64,000 nt of DNA from positions 434,001 to 498,000 of the forward strand of contig QPLR01000001.1 in NCBI GenBank assembly GCA_003665935.1, given 5' to 3'. Below the pieces are notes generated by a model. It was not told where the DNA came from, searched no databases, and saw only the letters and a list, made by a program, of their open reading frames with translations. Position 1 is the stretch's first letter; every line of letters begins with the position of its first letter. Positions 7,633-16,390 of this stretch are shown here, in pieces. The position numbers and the translations under genes were made by a program. Source of the DNA: Halobellus sp. Atlit-31R. GTDB taxonomy: Archaea; Halobacteriota; Halobacteria; Halobacteriales; Haloferacaceae.

Positions 7633-8475
7633 ATGCGCATCGTATTCGCCACAGACCTCTCGGACGCGAACGAGGCAGCGATCCGTTCACGAACGTGTCT
7701 CGACTGCCTGGACAACATCGGCGTCACGGAGGTACACCTCGTGACGGTCGTTCCCGACAACGTCACGACCGGGCTGCCGGGGATGGGGGCCGCCTCGGAC
7801 GCCCGACAGGCGCTGCAGACGCAGCGAGAGGTGTTCGAGGAGGCGGGCTTCGACGTCGAGACCCACGTCGCACGGGGGACACCACATCGACGCATCAACG
7901 GCTTCGCCGATCGACTCGACGCGGATATGGTGGTCATCGGTTCGCGCGGTGCGAGCCCGCTCGAGAACCGACTCGTCGGGAGCACGACGCGGAACGTCGC
8001 ACGGACGGCGGTCCGGCCGCTGCTGGTCGAGCGGATCGCCCCGCCGGAAGCCGACAAGGCTGTCGTGAAGGAGCATCTCTTCGAGCACGTCCTCTTCGCG
8101 ACCGACTTCTCGGAGAACGCCCAGCAGGCCTTCGAGTATATGCCGACACTCTCGGGGGCGACGAAGGAGATCGATCTCCTCCACGTGACCAACAGCGACA
8201 CCGAGATCGAGAACGCCCAGTCGGAGCTCGACGAGCTCGCGGCCGAGATCGAACGGCAGATGGGCATCGAAGCCGGCACCAACGTCCGTCGGGGCGACCC
8301 CGTCGACGAGATCCTCGCCGAGGAAGAGCGCGTCGGCGCGACGACGACGCTGCTCGGAACGCGGGGACAGAGCCGCCTCCGCCGCCTCCTGCTCGGGAGC
8401 GTCTCCGAGGACATCGTCGCCCGCGGCCACAACAACGTCCTCTTGGTCCCGCCGGAGATGGCCCAGCACCGCTAA
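7633..8475 (+). CDS. Tandem universal stress protein (two UspA domains)
   Basis: The 280-residue protein contains two UspA domains, about 1-140 and 150-280. Each ends in a nucleotide-binding loop: 'GSRGASPLENRLVGST' in the first and 'GTRGQSRLRRLLLGSV' in the second (pattern GxxGx9GS/T). This suggests ATP binding in both. Partners are unknown. The ATG at 7633 has a TATA box; the longer upstream frame antisense to rnp4 is not genuine. Confidence 0.9.
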   Translation: MRIVFATDLSDANEAAIRSRTCLDCLDNIGVTEVHLVTVVPDNVTTGLPGMGAASDARQALQTQREVFEEAGFDVETHVARGTPHRRINGFADRLDADMVVIGSRGASPLENRLVGSTTRNVARTAVRPLLVERIAPPEADKAVVKEHLFEHVLFATDFSENAQQAFEYMPTLSGATKEIDLLHVTNSDTEIENAQSELDELAAEIERQMGIEAGTNVRRGDPVDEILAEEERVGATTTLLGTRGQSRLRRLLLGSVSEDIVARGHNNVLLVPPEMAQHR

Positions 8476-8570
8476 CTCGGCCGGCACAGCTCTCCGGCCG
8501 AGCCGCACCGACGGCTGACTGCTCCTCGCTTCGTACCGAGCGTCGACGACGGCTCTGCGGACACCGCGGT

Positions 8571-8631
8571 GCGTCCAGACAGTCCGAGACGCCTCATAGT
8601 TCGTCCAGACGGTCCGAGACGCTCCACAGCG
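8571..8631 (+). repeat. Imperfect tandem repeat, about 30 bp x 2
   Basis: Two units share 'cgtccagac', one variable base, then 'gtccgagacgc' (8571 onward and 8602 onward). They lie in the 228-nt intergenic region upstream of the glycosyltransferase promoter. Confidence 0.6.
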
Positions 8632-8670
8632 CTGCGCTCCCTGGCGGTGACTCGCGCCGATGCAGGACAG

Positions 8671-8678
8671 TATAAATG
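8671..8678 (+). promoter_or_regulatory. TATA box for glycosyltransferase
   Basis: The canonical 'tataaatg' lies 26-33 nt before GTG 8704. It is one of the strongest promoter matches in the window. Confidence 0.7.
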
Positions 8679-8703
8679 GGGTCATCGCAAACGCCAACGC
8701 AAC

Positions 8704-9846
8704 GTGGCTCTCCGCGCGCTCAACTATCTCGAACTCGAATCCCAACTGGCGCGAAGCGGCATCGGGACGGCCGCCGACCAACAGCGCGCCGCGCTCGAAC
8801 GCACCGACGTGGAGGTCGTGACCTCGCCGTGGCGCGGCGGCGACCCCCTCGCGGGACTTCGGTCGGTCGCGACCGGCGACGGACTCCTCAGGGAGTACGA
8901 CGTCGCCCACTGCAACCTCGTCGGGCCGGGGTCGCTCGCCGTCGCGCGGCACGCCAAGCGCACGGGCCGGCCGCTCGTGCTCCACACGCACGTCACCCGC
9001 GAGGACTTCGCGGAGTCGTTCCGCGGCTCGACGACGATCGCGCCCGCGCTCGGCCGCTACCTGAAGTGGTTCTACTCGCAGGCGGACCTGGTGCTCTGTC
9101 CCTCCCAGTATACGAAACGCGTCCTCGAATCGTACCCCGTCGACGCCCCGATCCGACCGATGACGAACGGCGTCGACGTCGACGCGCTGTCGGGCTTCGA
9201 GTCCCTCCGCGAGGAGTACCGCGAGCGCTACGATCTCGGCGGGACGGTCGTCTTTCTCGTCGGCAACGTCTTCGAGCGGAAAGGGCTCACGACGTTCTGT
9301 CGCGTCGCGGAGTCGACGCCGTACGACTTCGCGTGGTTCGGGCCGTACGACACCGGGCCGCACGCGTCGAAGGCGGTCCGGCGCTGGACGGCGAACCCGC
9401 CGGAGAACGTCACTTTCACCGGCTGGATCGACGACATCCGCGGGGCCTACGGCGCGGGCGACGTCTACCTGTTCCCGACGAAGAACGAGAACCAGGGGAT
9501 CGCCGTGCTCGAAGCGATGGCCTGCGGGAAGGCGGTCGTCCTCCGCGACATCCCGGTCTTCGAGGAGTTCTACACCGACGGCCACGACTGTCTCAAATGC
9601 GAGACCGACGCGGAGTTCCGCGAGGCCGTGGAGCGACTCGCAGAAGACGAGACGCTTCGTCGGCGGCTCGGCGAGAACGCCCGCGAGACGGCGCTGGAGC
9701 ACAGCCTCGATCGCGTCGGCGAGCGCCTCGCGGCGGCGTATCGCGAGGTCGTCGCAGCGAAGCGAGCGGGGCGGCCGGTCGACGTCGGTGCTGTTGCCGA
9801 CGCCGACCCCGACGCCGATGCCGATGCCGACACCGGCGGCGAGTAG
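8704..9846 (+). CDS. Glycosyltransferase family 4
   Basis: This 380-residue GT-B enzyme has an N-terminal acceptor domain (VAHCNLVGPGSLAVARHA), the hinge 'CPSQYTKRVLESYPV', and the donor domain with 'NGVDVDAL', 'GNVFERKG' and the nucleotide-sugar motif 'PTKNENQGIAVLEAMACGK' (EX7E type). It resembles archaeal glycolipid (diglycosyl-diacylglycerol-type) transferases. The last 15 residues are a low-complexity Asp-Ala repeat. GTG 8704 is chosen from the TATA box. It pairs with the next gene, probably making a glycolipid or glycan. Confidence 0.88.
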   Translation: MALRALNYLELESQLARSGIGTAADQQRAALERTDVEVVTSPWRGGDPLAGLRSVATGDGLLREYDVAHCNLVGPGSLAVARHAKRTGRPLVLHTHVTREDFAESFRGSTTIAPALGRYLKWFYSQADLVLCPSQYTKRVLESYPVDAPIRPMTNGVDVDALSGFESLREEYRERYDLGGTVVFLVGNVFERKGLTTFCRVAESTPYDFAWFGPYDTGPHASKAVRRWTANPPENVTFTGWIDDIRGAYGAGDVYLFPTKNENQGIAVLEAMACGKAVVLRDIPVFEEFYTDGHDCLKCETDAEFREAVERLAEDETLRRRLGENARETALEHSLDRVGERLAAAYREVVAAKRAGRPVDVGAVADADPDADADADTGGE

Positions 9847-9870
9847 CGGACGGCGTCCGCGTCCGATCCG

Positions 9871-9916
9871 TAGCTGATTGACCCCGCGCCCGATTCGCAA
9901 CTGATTAACCCCGCGT
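9871..9916 (+). repeat. Duplicated promoter-like block
   Basis: 'ctgattgaccccgcg' is followed 30 nt later by 'ctgattaaccccgcg', a near-exact duplication. The second copy supplies the TATA-like 'gattaa' 25-30 nt before ATG 9933. Confidence 0.5.
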
Positions 9917-9932
9917 CCGAGAATCGCCGCCG

Positions 9933-11054
9933 ATGCCTCCCGCCTCGGTCGCCGCGTTCACCGACACGTACCTCCCGACGGTGAACGGCGTCTCCTACAC
10001 GATCCAGACCTGGCGGGACCGCTGGCGGGACCGCGGCGGGACGATGGACGTCGTCTACCCCGGAAGCGACGCCTACGACCCGGACGACGGCGAGTATCCG
10101 GTCGGGAGCCTCCCGTTCCCGATGTACGAGGGCTTCCGGGTGGGGACGCCGCGAGTGCCGGGAGCCGTCGAGGACGTCGACGTCGTCCACGCCCACACGC
10201 CCTTCGCGGTCGGACTCGGCGGCGTCCGTCTCGCCCGCCGCGAGGAACTGCCGCTCGTGACATCTTACCACACACCGACGGCCGAGTACGCCGACTACCT
10301 CACGTCACGACCGCGCGTCGAGCGCGGGATCGAACGGATCGCCGAGCGCTACGAGCGGTGGTTTCTCTCGCAGGCCGACGCGGTCGTTTGCCCGAGCGAA
10401 GACGCCAGAGAGCGCGCCGTCGGCAACGTCGCCGTCGACACGCCGGCGGTGGTCCTCTCGAACGGGGTCGACGTCGAGTTCTTCGCGCCGACGGATGCTG
10501 CGGCGTTCCGCGAGCGCTACGGCCTGCCCTCGGGGCCGCTCGTCGGGTACACCGGCCGCCACGGCTACGAGAAGAACCTCGCGGAGTTTCTCCGGGCGGC
10601 CGCGGGCGTGGACGCGACGGTCGTGGTCGGCGGCGACGGCCCCGCCCGCGACGACCTGGAGACGCTGGCCGGCGAACTCGACCTCGACGCGCGCTTTCTG
10701 GGCTTTCTCCCGCGCGAGGAGCTTCCGGCGTTCTACTCCGCGCTCGACGCGTTCGTCTTCCCGAGCCCCGTCGAGACGCAGGGGCTCGTCGCGCTGGAGG
10801 CGAACGCCTGCGGGACGCCCGTCGTCGCGGTCGACGCCGGGGCGCTCTCGAACACCGTCGACGACGGCGTCACGGGGTACCACTACACCCACGGCGACGT
10901 CGACGGGTGCCGCGACGCGATCCGCCGAGTGCTCGACGACCGCGCGTCGCTCGCGGAGTCCTGTCTCGCACGCCGCGAGCAGTTGAGCGTCGAACACGCA
11001 GTCGAGCGGCTGTCGTCACTGTACGCGGACGTCGTCGAGAAAACGCAGTCGTGA
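9933..11054 (+). CDS. Glycosyltransferase family 4
   Basis: This 373-residue GT-B enzyme starts with the typical 'AAFTDTYLPTVNGVSYTI' (GPI-GlcNAc/mannosyltransferase-like). It has 'VVHAHTPFAVG', 'CPSEDARERAV', 'SNGVDVEFF', 'YTGRHGYEKN' and the donor motif 'PSPVETQGLVALEANACGTPVVA'. It probably acts after or beside the upstream transferase in glycolipid or N-glycan assembly; the sugar is unknown. The 3' end is part of a 37-bp tandem duplication. Confidence 0.9.
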   Translation: MPPASVAAFTDTYLPTVNGVSYTIQTWRDRWRDRGGTMDVVYPGSDAYDPDDGEYPVGSLPFPMYEGFRVGTPRVPGAVEDVDVVHAHTPFAVGLGGVRLARREELPLVTSYHTPTAEYADYLTSRPRVERGIERIAERYERWFLSQADAVVCPSEDARERAVGNVAVDTPAVVLSNGVDVEFFAPTDAAAFRERYGLPSGPLVGYTGRHGYEKNLAEFLRAAAGVDATVVVGGDGPARDDLETLAGELDLDARFLGFLPREELPAFYSALDAFVFPSPVETQGLVALEANACGTPVVAVDAGALSNTVDDGVTGYHYTHGDVDGCRDAIRRVLDDRASLAESCLARREQLSVEHAVERLSSLYADVVEKTQS

Positions 11055-11104
11055 CGCCGCCGATTCAGTCGTCGAGAAAACGCAGTCGTGACGCCGCCGA
11101 TTCA
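11031..11104 (+). repeat. 37-bp perfect tandem duplication
   Basis: Bases 11031-11067 equal 11068-11104. The unit carries the last codons and stop of the upstream glycosyltransferase and, on the other strand, the last codons and stop of the convergent gene, so each gene end exists twice. Confidence 0.9.
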
Positions 11105-11524
11105 GTCGTCGAGGTCTTCGACGGCCTGCGCGATCCGCTGGAGCTGACGCGTAGCGTCGCGGACCTCGTCGCGGAGCTGTCGGACCTCGCGAACGAGTTC
11201 CTCGTTGCCCGCGGACTCCTCTTCGCGGCCGCCGGGGCCGCCCATCCCGCCGGGACCGCCCGGGCCGCCGCCCATTCCGCCGGGGCCACCGCCCATCATT
11301 CCGCTCATCATTTGTGCGAAGGGGTTGCCGCCGGCACCGCCGGGGCCGCCGCCCATCATCTCCTCGGGGTCGGGGCGGTCGCCCTCTTCTCGCTCCTCTG
11401 CGCGTCGCTCGCGGATCTCTTCGACGCGTTCGCGGAAGGACTTCTCCTCTTCGCCGTCGCCCTCGGCGTCCGGTGCTTCCTCTCCGTCGGTCTCGGCAGC
11501 GTGATCGTCTGGTTCGTCCGACAT
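11102..11524 (-). CDS. Acidic Gly/Met-rich coiled-coil protein
   Basis: This 140-residue protein has an unfamiliar layout: an acidic N-terminus, a charged helix (KSFRERVEEIRERRAEE), a central Gly-Met-Pro repeat of 'MMGGGPGGMGG' type at about 55-100, and a C-terminal predicted coiled coil (ELVREVRQLRDEVRDATRQLQRIAQAVEDL). No enzyme motif is present. The Gly/Met stretch resembles the tail of the prolyl isomerase at 17-18 kb and GGM tails of chaperonins. The function is unknown. ATG 11524 is chosen over the upstream in-frame codon. Confidence 0.65.
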   Translation of the reverse strand: MSDEPDDHAAETDGEEAPDAEGDGEEEKSFRERVEEIRERRAEEREEGDRPDPEEMMGGGPGGAGGNPFAQMMSGMMGGGPGGMGGGPGGPGGMGGPGGREEESAGNEELVREVRQLRDEVRDATRQLQRIAQAVEDLDD

Positions 11525-11568
11525 ACTCCCGCGTACACCCTCGGCCCGCAAAGGACTGTTGGTCGGGC

Positions 11569-11883
11569 TTACGCGAATGCCGAGTCGTCTTCGTTGCCGC
11601 TGGGTCGCGACATCTGCTCGATGACGTCGTGCAGCGTGACGTCGTTGACGAGGACAACGTCACCGACGGCGCGGACCCAACGGTACGGGAGAATGACGCC
11701 TTTTCGTCCGTCGACGATCTCGGAGAAGAGTTCGTCGTTGAGTTGGGTGAGCGCGAGCCCGGTCACGGCTTGTCGTTCGGTGAGGTCGAGGCGGATGTCT
11801 GCGACTTCGCCGACGAACACGCCTTCGTTCGAGTACACCTCGCGCCCGACGAGCGTCGTGATCTTCTGGGGTGTCTCGTCCAT
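11569..11883 (-). CDS. PRC-barrel domain protein
   Basis: This 104-residue protein carries a PRC-barrel fold: 'LVGREVYSNEGVFVGEVADIRLDL' at the start and 'VILPYRWVRAVGDVVLVND' near the end. Small stand-alone PRC-barrel proteins are common in archaea and have been proposed as adaptors in RNA processing, cell division or photosynthetic complexes. The role here is unknown. ATG 11883 is followed immediately by the conserved domain. Confidence 0.85.
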   Translation of the reverse strand: MDETPQKITTLVGREVYSNEGVFVGEVADIRLDLTERQAVTGLALTQLNDELFSEIVDGRKGVILPYRWVRAVGDVVLVNDVTLHDVIEQMSRPSGNEDDSAFA

Positions 11884-11987
11884 ATCCCGGTGGTCGGGAG
11901 CGCCCGTCTTAATTCTTCGCAGCGCGCATTTCGCGGTGAGCGCACACGGCAGACGTGCGTCAGACGACCGACCGGCACAGAGGGGGA

Positions 11988-12446
11988 TCACCGAGCGTCG
12001 AACTCGTCTGCGCCGACCCGGACCACCACCGTCTCCGCCACCGGTCGCAGATCGTAAGAAGGGACGGTGCCGTCCGGCCGTCGGGTGACGTACATCGGCT
12101 CGACCAGACGGCCGTCGTCGACGCCGTAGATCGCCAACCGGTCGCCGGTCGATTCGGGCGGGACGTCGCCGTCGCGGACGGCGGCCGCGAGCGACCGGCT
12201 CAGCCACTCGTCGCTCGCGATGCTCGGTTCGCGGACGATCGCGAGATCGACGAACCGGACGAGATACCAGTTCAGGTCGTTGCACAGCGACACCGCCGCG
12301 CCGAGACTCACCGTATCGACGGCCAGGGAGTTCTCGAACGGGGCGTAGCGCTCGTACGTCGACAGCGCCTCGCGGGCCGTCTCCCGCGAGAGGAGTTCGT
12401 ACTGCACGTCGACGTCGGGCGAGCCGACGAAGCAAACGCGGGTCAC
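11988..12446 (-). CDS. DUF5804-like haloarchaeal protein
   Basis: This 152-residue soluble protein starts at GTG with 'VTRVCFVGSPDVDVQYELLSRETAREAL'. The middle is conserved ('SLGAAVSLCNDLNWYLVRFVD'), and a C-terminal beta region follows. I recognise it as the haloarchaeal DUF5804 family, which has no known function. The upstream in-frame part does not look like protein. Confidence 0.8.
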   Translation of the reverse strand: MTRVCFVGSPDVDVQYELLSRETAREALSTYERYAPFENSLAVDTVSLGAAVSLCNDLNWYLVRFVDLAIVREPSIASDEWLSRSLAAAVRDGDVPPESTGDRLAIYGVDDGRLVEPMYVTRRPDGTVPSYDLRPVAETVVVRVGADEFDAR

Positions 12447-12745
12447 GACTGGGCGACCGATCGGCGGCCGAGCGGTCTCGGGGGCGTTGCGGGAACTGGA
12501 CGCAGCGACGTGTGAGTCATTGGATCGGGGAGTCGCGCGGTGACGCGACGAACTGTGCGCCGGTTGCAAATCCGGTCGTAAATCGGTTGCGGTGCGCTCT
12601 CGGTCGAGAGAGGCGGAAATCGGGGGACCCGTCCGGACTCGGGACGGAGAGGAGAAGAGAGGAGATGTGTGATCAGACGGGAGTGCCATCGAACTGCGGC
12701 GGTCGGGGGCGGGGCCGAGACGCGGGGGCGAGCGGCGAGCGAGTG
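12447..12745. other. 299-nt gene-free stretch
   Basis: It lies between two minus-strand genes. No credible ORF, tRNA or TATA box at leaderless distance from GTG 12446 was seen. It contains purine-rich tracts near 12640-12665. Confidence 0.5.
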
Positions 12746-13033
12746 CTACTCGGCCGGGTGGCTCTCACCGATCTCGGCGCCGTCGAGCCAGTCGGTCGCA
12801 CACGTCTCATCACAGAGCGAGAGCAACCGGCGCTCACGCGTCAGTTTCGAGCCGGCTCCGGGCGCCCGCTCGCGGTCGAGTTCGACCTGGTAGTGCGGGC
12901 CGTTCAGATCGACTGTCTCGCCGCAGGCCGGACACGGCTCGGTGGCAGCGTCCCACTCGCTGCGCGGGACCACCTGTCTCACGGTCCACTCGAGATCCGA
13001 CGCCGATGGGGCGGGGCGGCACGTCTTCGACAT
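12746..13033 (-). CDS. Small zinc-binding haloarchaeal protein (DUF7576-like)
   Basis: The 95-residue protein begins MSKTCRPAPSA. It carries 'CPACGETVDLNGPHYQVELDRER' and a second Cys pair 'LLSLCDETCATDWL', probably one zinc site. It resembles a haloarchaeal family seen near ThiI genes (DUF7576, from memory). ATG 13033 has a TATA-like element 23-32 nt upstream. Confidence 0.75.
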   Translation of the reverse strand: MSKTCRPAPSASDLEWTVRQVVPRSEWDAATEPCPACGETVDLNGPHYQVELDRERAPGAGSKLTRERRLLSLCDETCATDWLDGAEIGESHPAE

Positions 13034-13055
13034 TAAGTATTCGTAGGGTCCCGAA

Positions 13056-13065
13056 GTATGTAAAC
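13056..13065 (-). promoter_or_regulatory. TATA-like element for the zinc protein
   Basis: 'gtttacatac' on the minus strand, 23-32 nt before ATG 13033. Confidence 0.45.
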
Positions 13066-13159
13066 CCATTTTAACCCGGTCTTTCACAGGAAAAAGCGTC
13101 CGAGCGAAACGTTCGCGCGTTGATCGGTACACGTTCACACAATTCGACGCTGCACGCTG

Positions 13160-14353
13160 TCAGAGGGAGACGACGTCGGCGGCTCGCCCCGCCTCGCGTG
13201 CGACGTCGAGTAGCTCGTGCGGTTCGGCGGCGACGACGCCGGCGAGCGTCGCGTTCGTCTCCGGATGCGAGGGCGCGATCCGCTCACAGCCGACCGGCAG
13301 CGTCGCGTCGGTGAACGTTCCGAGGACCCGCGCCTCGGCCACGATATCGGCCTTGTCGGTCGTGAGGAGCGGCCGGTGGACGGGCAGCGAGACCGCGGCG
13401 TCGGTCACCGCGACGTTCGCGCCGGTCTGGCTCGACTTCTGTCCGAGCGCTTCGCCCGTGGCGAGGCTGTGGGCGTCTTCGCGCTCGGCGACCGCTTCCG
13501 CGGCGGCCAACATCGCACGGCGAAGCGACAGCATCCGAGTGTCGTCGGTCGCTTCGACGACGCGCGCGACGAACGCTTCGCCGTCGACGACGCGCGGGCG
13601 CAGGTCGACGCGCGGTGCGCGCGCCGCGAGCGTGTCGATCACCTCGATCGCCCGGGCGCGGTGGTCCGCGCCCCCGAACCCCCCGAGGTCGACGTAGACC
13701 GGGATCGCGGCCACGCCGCGCCGGAGGAGTCGCCACATCGCGACCGGGGAGTCGAGCCCGCCGCTGACGAGGACGACGGTGCGTCCCTGTGTGCCGACCG
13801 GGAGCCCGCCGGGGCCGTCGAACCGCCGCAGCGAGACGAACGCCTCCGCCTCGCGCGCTTCGATCCGATACGTTCGGTCGGGATCGTCCAGATCGACCGG
13901 GCTGCCCGTCGCCTCGCCGACGACGCGTCCGGCCTCGACCTTCAGATCGCGGTTCGAGAAGTCGTGCGCCGACGCCGGCCCGACCCGGTCGCTGTCGACG
14001 GCGAACGACTCCGCGGCCGTCTGCGAACTGGCCGCCGCGAGCGTCCGGACCGCCTCGATGATCGCATCGAGTCGAGGTGCGACTGCGACCGCGGGGCGAG
14101 CGAAGCCGACGCCGGGAATCGTGGCCGCGATCCGCGCGGCCTCGGGAGCCCGATCGGTCCGGACGACGGTACGGGACCACGGCTGTTCGACGGACGCGTC
14201 GATCCCGTCGGCGTCGAGGGCGGCGGCGACGTCGGCGGCGACCCGCTCGGCCATCTTCGCGCGGACTGCGCTGCTCTTGGCTCCGAAGTCGCCGTGGCCG
14301 ACGATCACCGCGTTCGTCGGGGTGGCCGCGCCTGTGGCGTTCGTGGCGCTCAC
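13160..14353 (-). CDS. thiI: tRNA uracil 4-sulfurtransferase ThiI
   Basis: The 397-residue protein has an N-terminal ferredoxin-like plus THUMP domain (about 1-170) and an ATP-pyrophosphatase domain with the PP-loop 'LVSGGLDSPVAMW' near 195. The C-terminal 'LPVGCERIAPSHPET' holds a Cys at the site equivalent to E. coli Cys344. It makes 4-thiouridine in tRNA. There is no rhodanese domain, as usual in archaea, so the sulfur donor differs from E. coli. The start is GTG. It lies 25 nt after mat, so the two are likely co-transcribed. Confidence 0.93.
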   Translation of the reverse strand: MSATNATGAATPTNAVIVGHGDFGAKSSAVRAKMAERVAADVAAALDADGIDASVEQPWSRTVVRTDRAPEAARIAATIPGVGFARPAVAVAPRLDAIIEAVRTLAAASSQTAAESFAVDSDRVGPASAHDFSNRDLKVEAGRVVGEATGSPVDLDDPDRTYRIEAREAEAFVSLRRFDGPGGLPVGTQGRTVVLVSGGLDSPVAMWRLLRRGVAAIPVYVDLGGFGGADHRARAIEVIDTLAARAPRVDLRPRVVDGEAFVARVVEATDDTRMLSLRRAMLAAAEAVAEREDAHSLATGEALGQKSSQTGANVAVTDAAVSLPVHRPLLTTDKADIVAEARVLGTFTDATLPVGCERIAPSHPETNATLAGVVAAEPHELLDVAREAGRAADVVSL

Positions 14354-14378
14354 ACCGGACAGTGGGCGGCAGTCGGCT

Positions 14379-15584
14379 TCAGAACGTCGAAAGCTCGCCC
14401 TCGATGACGCGTCGGGTGACGTCGGTGACGTTGGCCAGTCTGTCGTCGACGAGTTCGCGGATCTCGGGCTCGATCTCCTCGAGGTCGACGCCCTCCTCGG
14501 TGACGATTTTCGCGTCGGCGACGTGGGGCTGGTCGATCGGTCGGCCGATCTGCGAGAGCAGGCGGACCTGGAGGTCGCGGATGCCGTGTACGTCGGCGAC
14601 GACGGTCTCGGCGATGTCCGTCGAGAGGAGGTTGTAGATCTTCCCGATGTGGTTGACGGGGTTCTTCCCGGAGGTCGCCTCCATACTCATCGGCCGGTTC
14701 GGCGTGATCAGCCCGTTGGCGCGGTTGCCGCGGCCGACCGAGCCGTCGTCGCCCATCTCCGCGCTGGTGCCCGTCACCGTGAGGTAGATCGAGCCCTCGG
14801 CGTAGTCGTCGGCGGTGTTGACGTCGACGTGGACCTCGCGGTCGGTCAGTCCTCTGGCGACGCCGCCGGCGAACTCGCGGACGTGTTCGACGGCGTCGTC
14901 GTAGTCGTCGAGGTCATCGACGTAGGCGTCGACCATCGCCGCGGCGACGGTGATGTCGATGGTGTCGCCCTCGCGCTTGCCCATCACCTTCACGTCCGGG
15001 CCGAGCTCGGGGTGCTCGGCGGCGTACGCGCCGTTGAGCTCCTGTTCGACCGTCAGGACGATCTCCTCGGTCTCGGTCAGCGGCGCGTGGCCGACACCGA
15101 ACGACGTGTCGTTGGACATCGGCACCTCGGCACCGTCCTCGCCGAAGACGTCCTGGAGGTCGCCGGAGCCCTCACCGAGGCGGGTGTCGACGACGACGTC
15201 GGTGCCGACCTCCAGCTCCGGGATGTTCTCGTTCAGGTAGTCTCGGGCCGCGGCCAGCGCTGTCGCGTCGACTGGCAGCCGCTGGCCGTCGTAGGCCTTG
15301 GTCGCGCGGCCGACGATGAGCACGTAGATCGGTTCGACGATCTCGCCGCCGCCGTACTGGGGGGCGGACTCGCCGGCGACGAGCTGCGTCTCGTCGGTGT
15401 TGTAGTGGAGGACTTTCCCGACGCGGTCGAGATAGAGCTGCGAGAGCGCACGGGAGACGCTCTCTGCGATCCCGTCGCAGATCGAGTCCGGGTGGCCGAT
15501 ACCCTTCCGCTCGACGATTTCGACCTCCTGGTCCTCGACTGCGGTCCGGTCCGCAGTCTCGATAGCAATGTTCCGTTCGGTCAT
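14379..15584 (-). CDS. mat: Methionine adenosyltransferase, archaeal type
   Basis: This 401-residue enzyme makes S-adenosylmethionine from methionine and ATP. The archaeal MAT family is evident from '[25 protein letters not shown]', '[11 protein letters not shown]' and '[18 protein letters not shown]', and it differs from bacterial MetK. SAM-using enzymes in the window include a methyltransferase and Dph2, and a SAM hydrolase is encoded at 29 kb. Confidence 0.96.
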   Translation of the reverse strand: MTERNIAIETADRTAVEDQEVEIVERKGIGHPDSICDGIAESVSRALSQLYLDRVGKVLHYNTDETQLVAGESAPQYGGGEIVEPIYVLIVGRATKAYDGQRLPVDATALAAARDYLNENIPELEVGTDVVVDTRLGEGSGDLQDVFGEDGAEVPMSNDTSFGVGHAPLTETEEIVLTVEQELNGAYAAEHPELGPDVKVMGKREGDTIDITVAAAMVDAYVDDLDDYDDAVEHVREFAGGVARGLTDREVHVDVNTADDYAEGSIYLTVTGTSAEMGDDGSVGRGNRANGLITPNRPMSMEATSGKNPVNHIGKIYNLLSTDIAETVVADVHGIRDLQVRLLSQIGRPIDQPHVADAKIVTEEGVDLEEIEPEIRELVDDRLANVTDVTRRVIEGELSTF

Positions 15585-15610
15585 TACTCCCCGCTACTTC
15601 CCGGCTCGTT

Positions 15611-15618
15611 CTATAACT
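15611..15618 (-). promoter_or_regulatory. TATA box for mat
   Basis: 'agttatag' on the minus strand lies 27-34 nt before ATG 15584. Confidence 0.55.
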
Positions 15619-15659
15619 TGCGGAAAAGATCCGTCGTTATAATATTACCAGGAAGAATC

Positions 15660-16268
15660 TCAGGCGGCGTCGAGCAGCATCCCCAGATACGAGGTCCGGA
15701 TCTGGTCGTCCGGGTCCAGCCCCAGTGTCCGAACGACCTCGAACGCGCCCCGCCGAACGGCGTCGACGTCCGCAGGCTCCGCCGCCTCGGCCTCGACTTC
15801 GACGAATTCGCCGAGACCATCGACCCGGTCGAGCGTGACGGTGTAACCGTCGAGACGGTAGAAGCGCCGGTGTTTCTCGACGACGGCCGCCGGCTCGAAG
15901 CCGAGGCTCTCGAAGATGGCGTCTGCGGTGTCGCCGTCGCCGACGACCGTCTCGTACTCCTGACGCGTCTTCGACTCGGCGTCGACGAGCGGTCCCTTGT
16001 AGGTCAGTTTCGTCGTCGTCGACTCCTGATCCGCCTGCGGGGAGCTGTCGTCGGGGCGGCGTTCCGGATCGGCGTCGGCGTCGGCGTCAGGGTCGCGCGT
16101 CTCGCGGCGGATGCGGAGCGCCTCGTCTGTCTCGGCGAAGTCGCGATGCGGCGCGTCGTAGTACGTGTCGACCTGCGTGACTCGCTCGACGAGCGCCGCG
16201 TCCGCCTCGGCAAGCGCCGACTGGACAGCGCCGTGCGGGGCGCGCAGTTTGATCTCGACTTCCAACAT
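15660..16268 (-). CDS. CYTH-domain protein (class IV adenylate cyclase-like)
   Basis: The 202-residue protein carries the CYTH signature 'EVEIKL' (ExExK) at 3-8. Alternating charged strands follow (RIRRETRD, KLTYKGP, QEYETVV, YRLDGYTVTLDRVDGLGEFVEVEAE), forming the triphosphate tunnel. Annotated as CyaB adenylate cyclase in archaea, but thiamine- or inorganic triphosphatase activity is equally possible. A low-complexity insert of Asp-Ala repeats lies near 60. ATG 16268 directly precedes the motif. Confidence 0.88.
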   Translation of the reverse strand: MLEVEIKLRAPHGAVQSALAEADAALVERVTQVDTYYDAPHRDFAETDEALRIRRETRDPDADADADPERRPDDSSPQADQESTTTKLTYKGPLVDAESKTRQEYETVVGDGDTADAIFESLGFEPAAVVEKHRRFYRLDGYTVTLDRVDGLGEFVEVEAEAAEPADVDAVRRGAFEVVRTLGLDPDDQIRTSYLGMLLDAA

Positions 16269-16350
16269 ACGCGAGCGGTCGACCCCGCCGGAGAAAAACG
16301 GTCGGAATCGACCGTCTCTCGAACTCCGTCGACGCGATAAACATAGCGAT

Positions 16351-16360
16351 TTATTATTAT
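16351..16360 (+). promoter_or_regulatory. TATA element for DUF6789-like gene
   Basis: 'ttattattat' lies 31-40 nt before ATG 16391, implying a short leader. Confidence 0.45.
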
Positions 16361-16390
16361 AGAAAGAGTACATCTGGATGGGATTATAGG

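Noticed and set aside
9783-9840. Asp-Ala codon repeats at the end of the first glycosyltransferase as a recombination site
   Set aside because: Acidic low-complexity tails are common in haloarchaeal proteins; a similar one lies in the CYTH protein.
7687-9900. 737-codon open frame on the minus strand opposite the stress protein and glycosyltransferase genes
   Set aside because: It is antisense to two well-recognised genes, and its protein is Arg/Val/Asp-rich with no family resemblance; long antisense frames are expected in GC-rich DNA.
10358-12088. 576-codon plus-strand frame overlapping the second glycosyltransferase and running through convergent genes
   Set aside because: The first part is an out-of-frame reading of the glycosyltransferase and the rest is antisense to the Gly/Met-rich and PRC-barrel genes.
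12512-13036. 174-codon plus-strand frame over the spacer at 12.5 kb
   Set aside because: Half of it is antisense to the zinc-binding gene, and the part in the spacer has no coding character or promoter.
13779-16340. 853-codon plus-strand frame
   Set aside because: It lies antisense to thiI, mat and the CYTH gene, all of which have clear family motifs.
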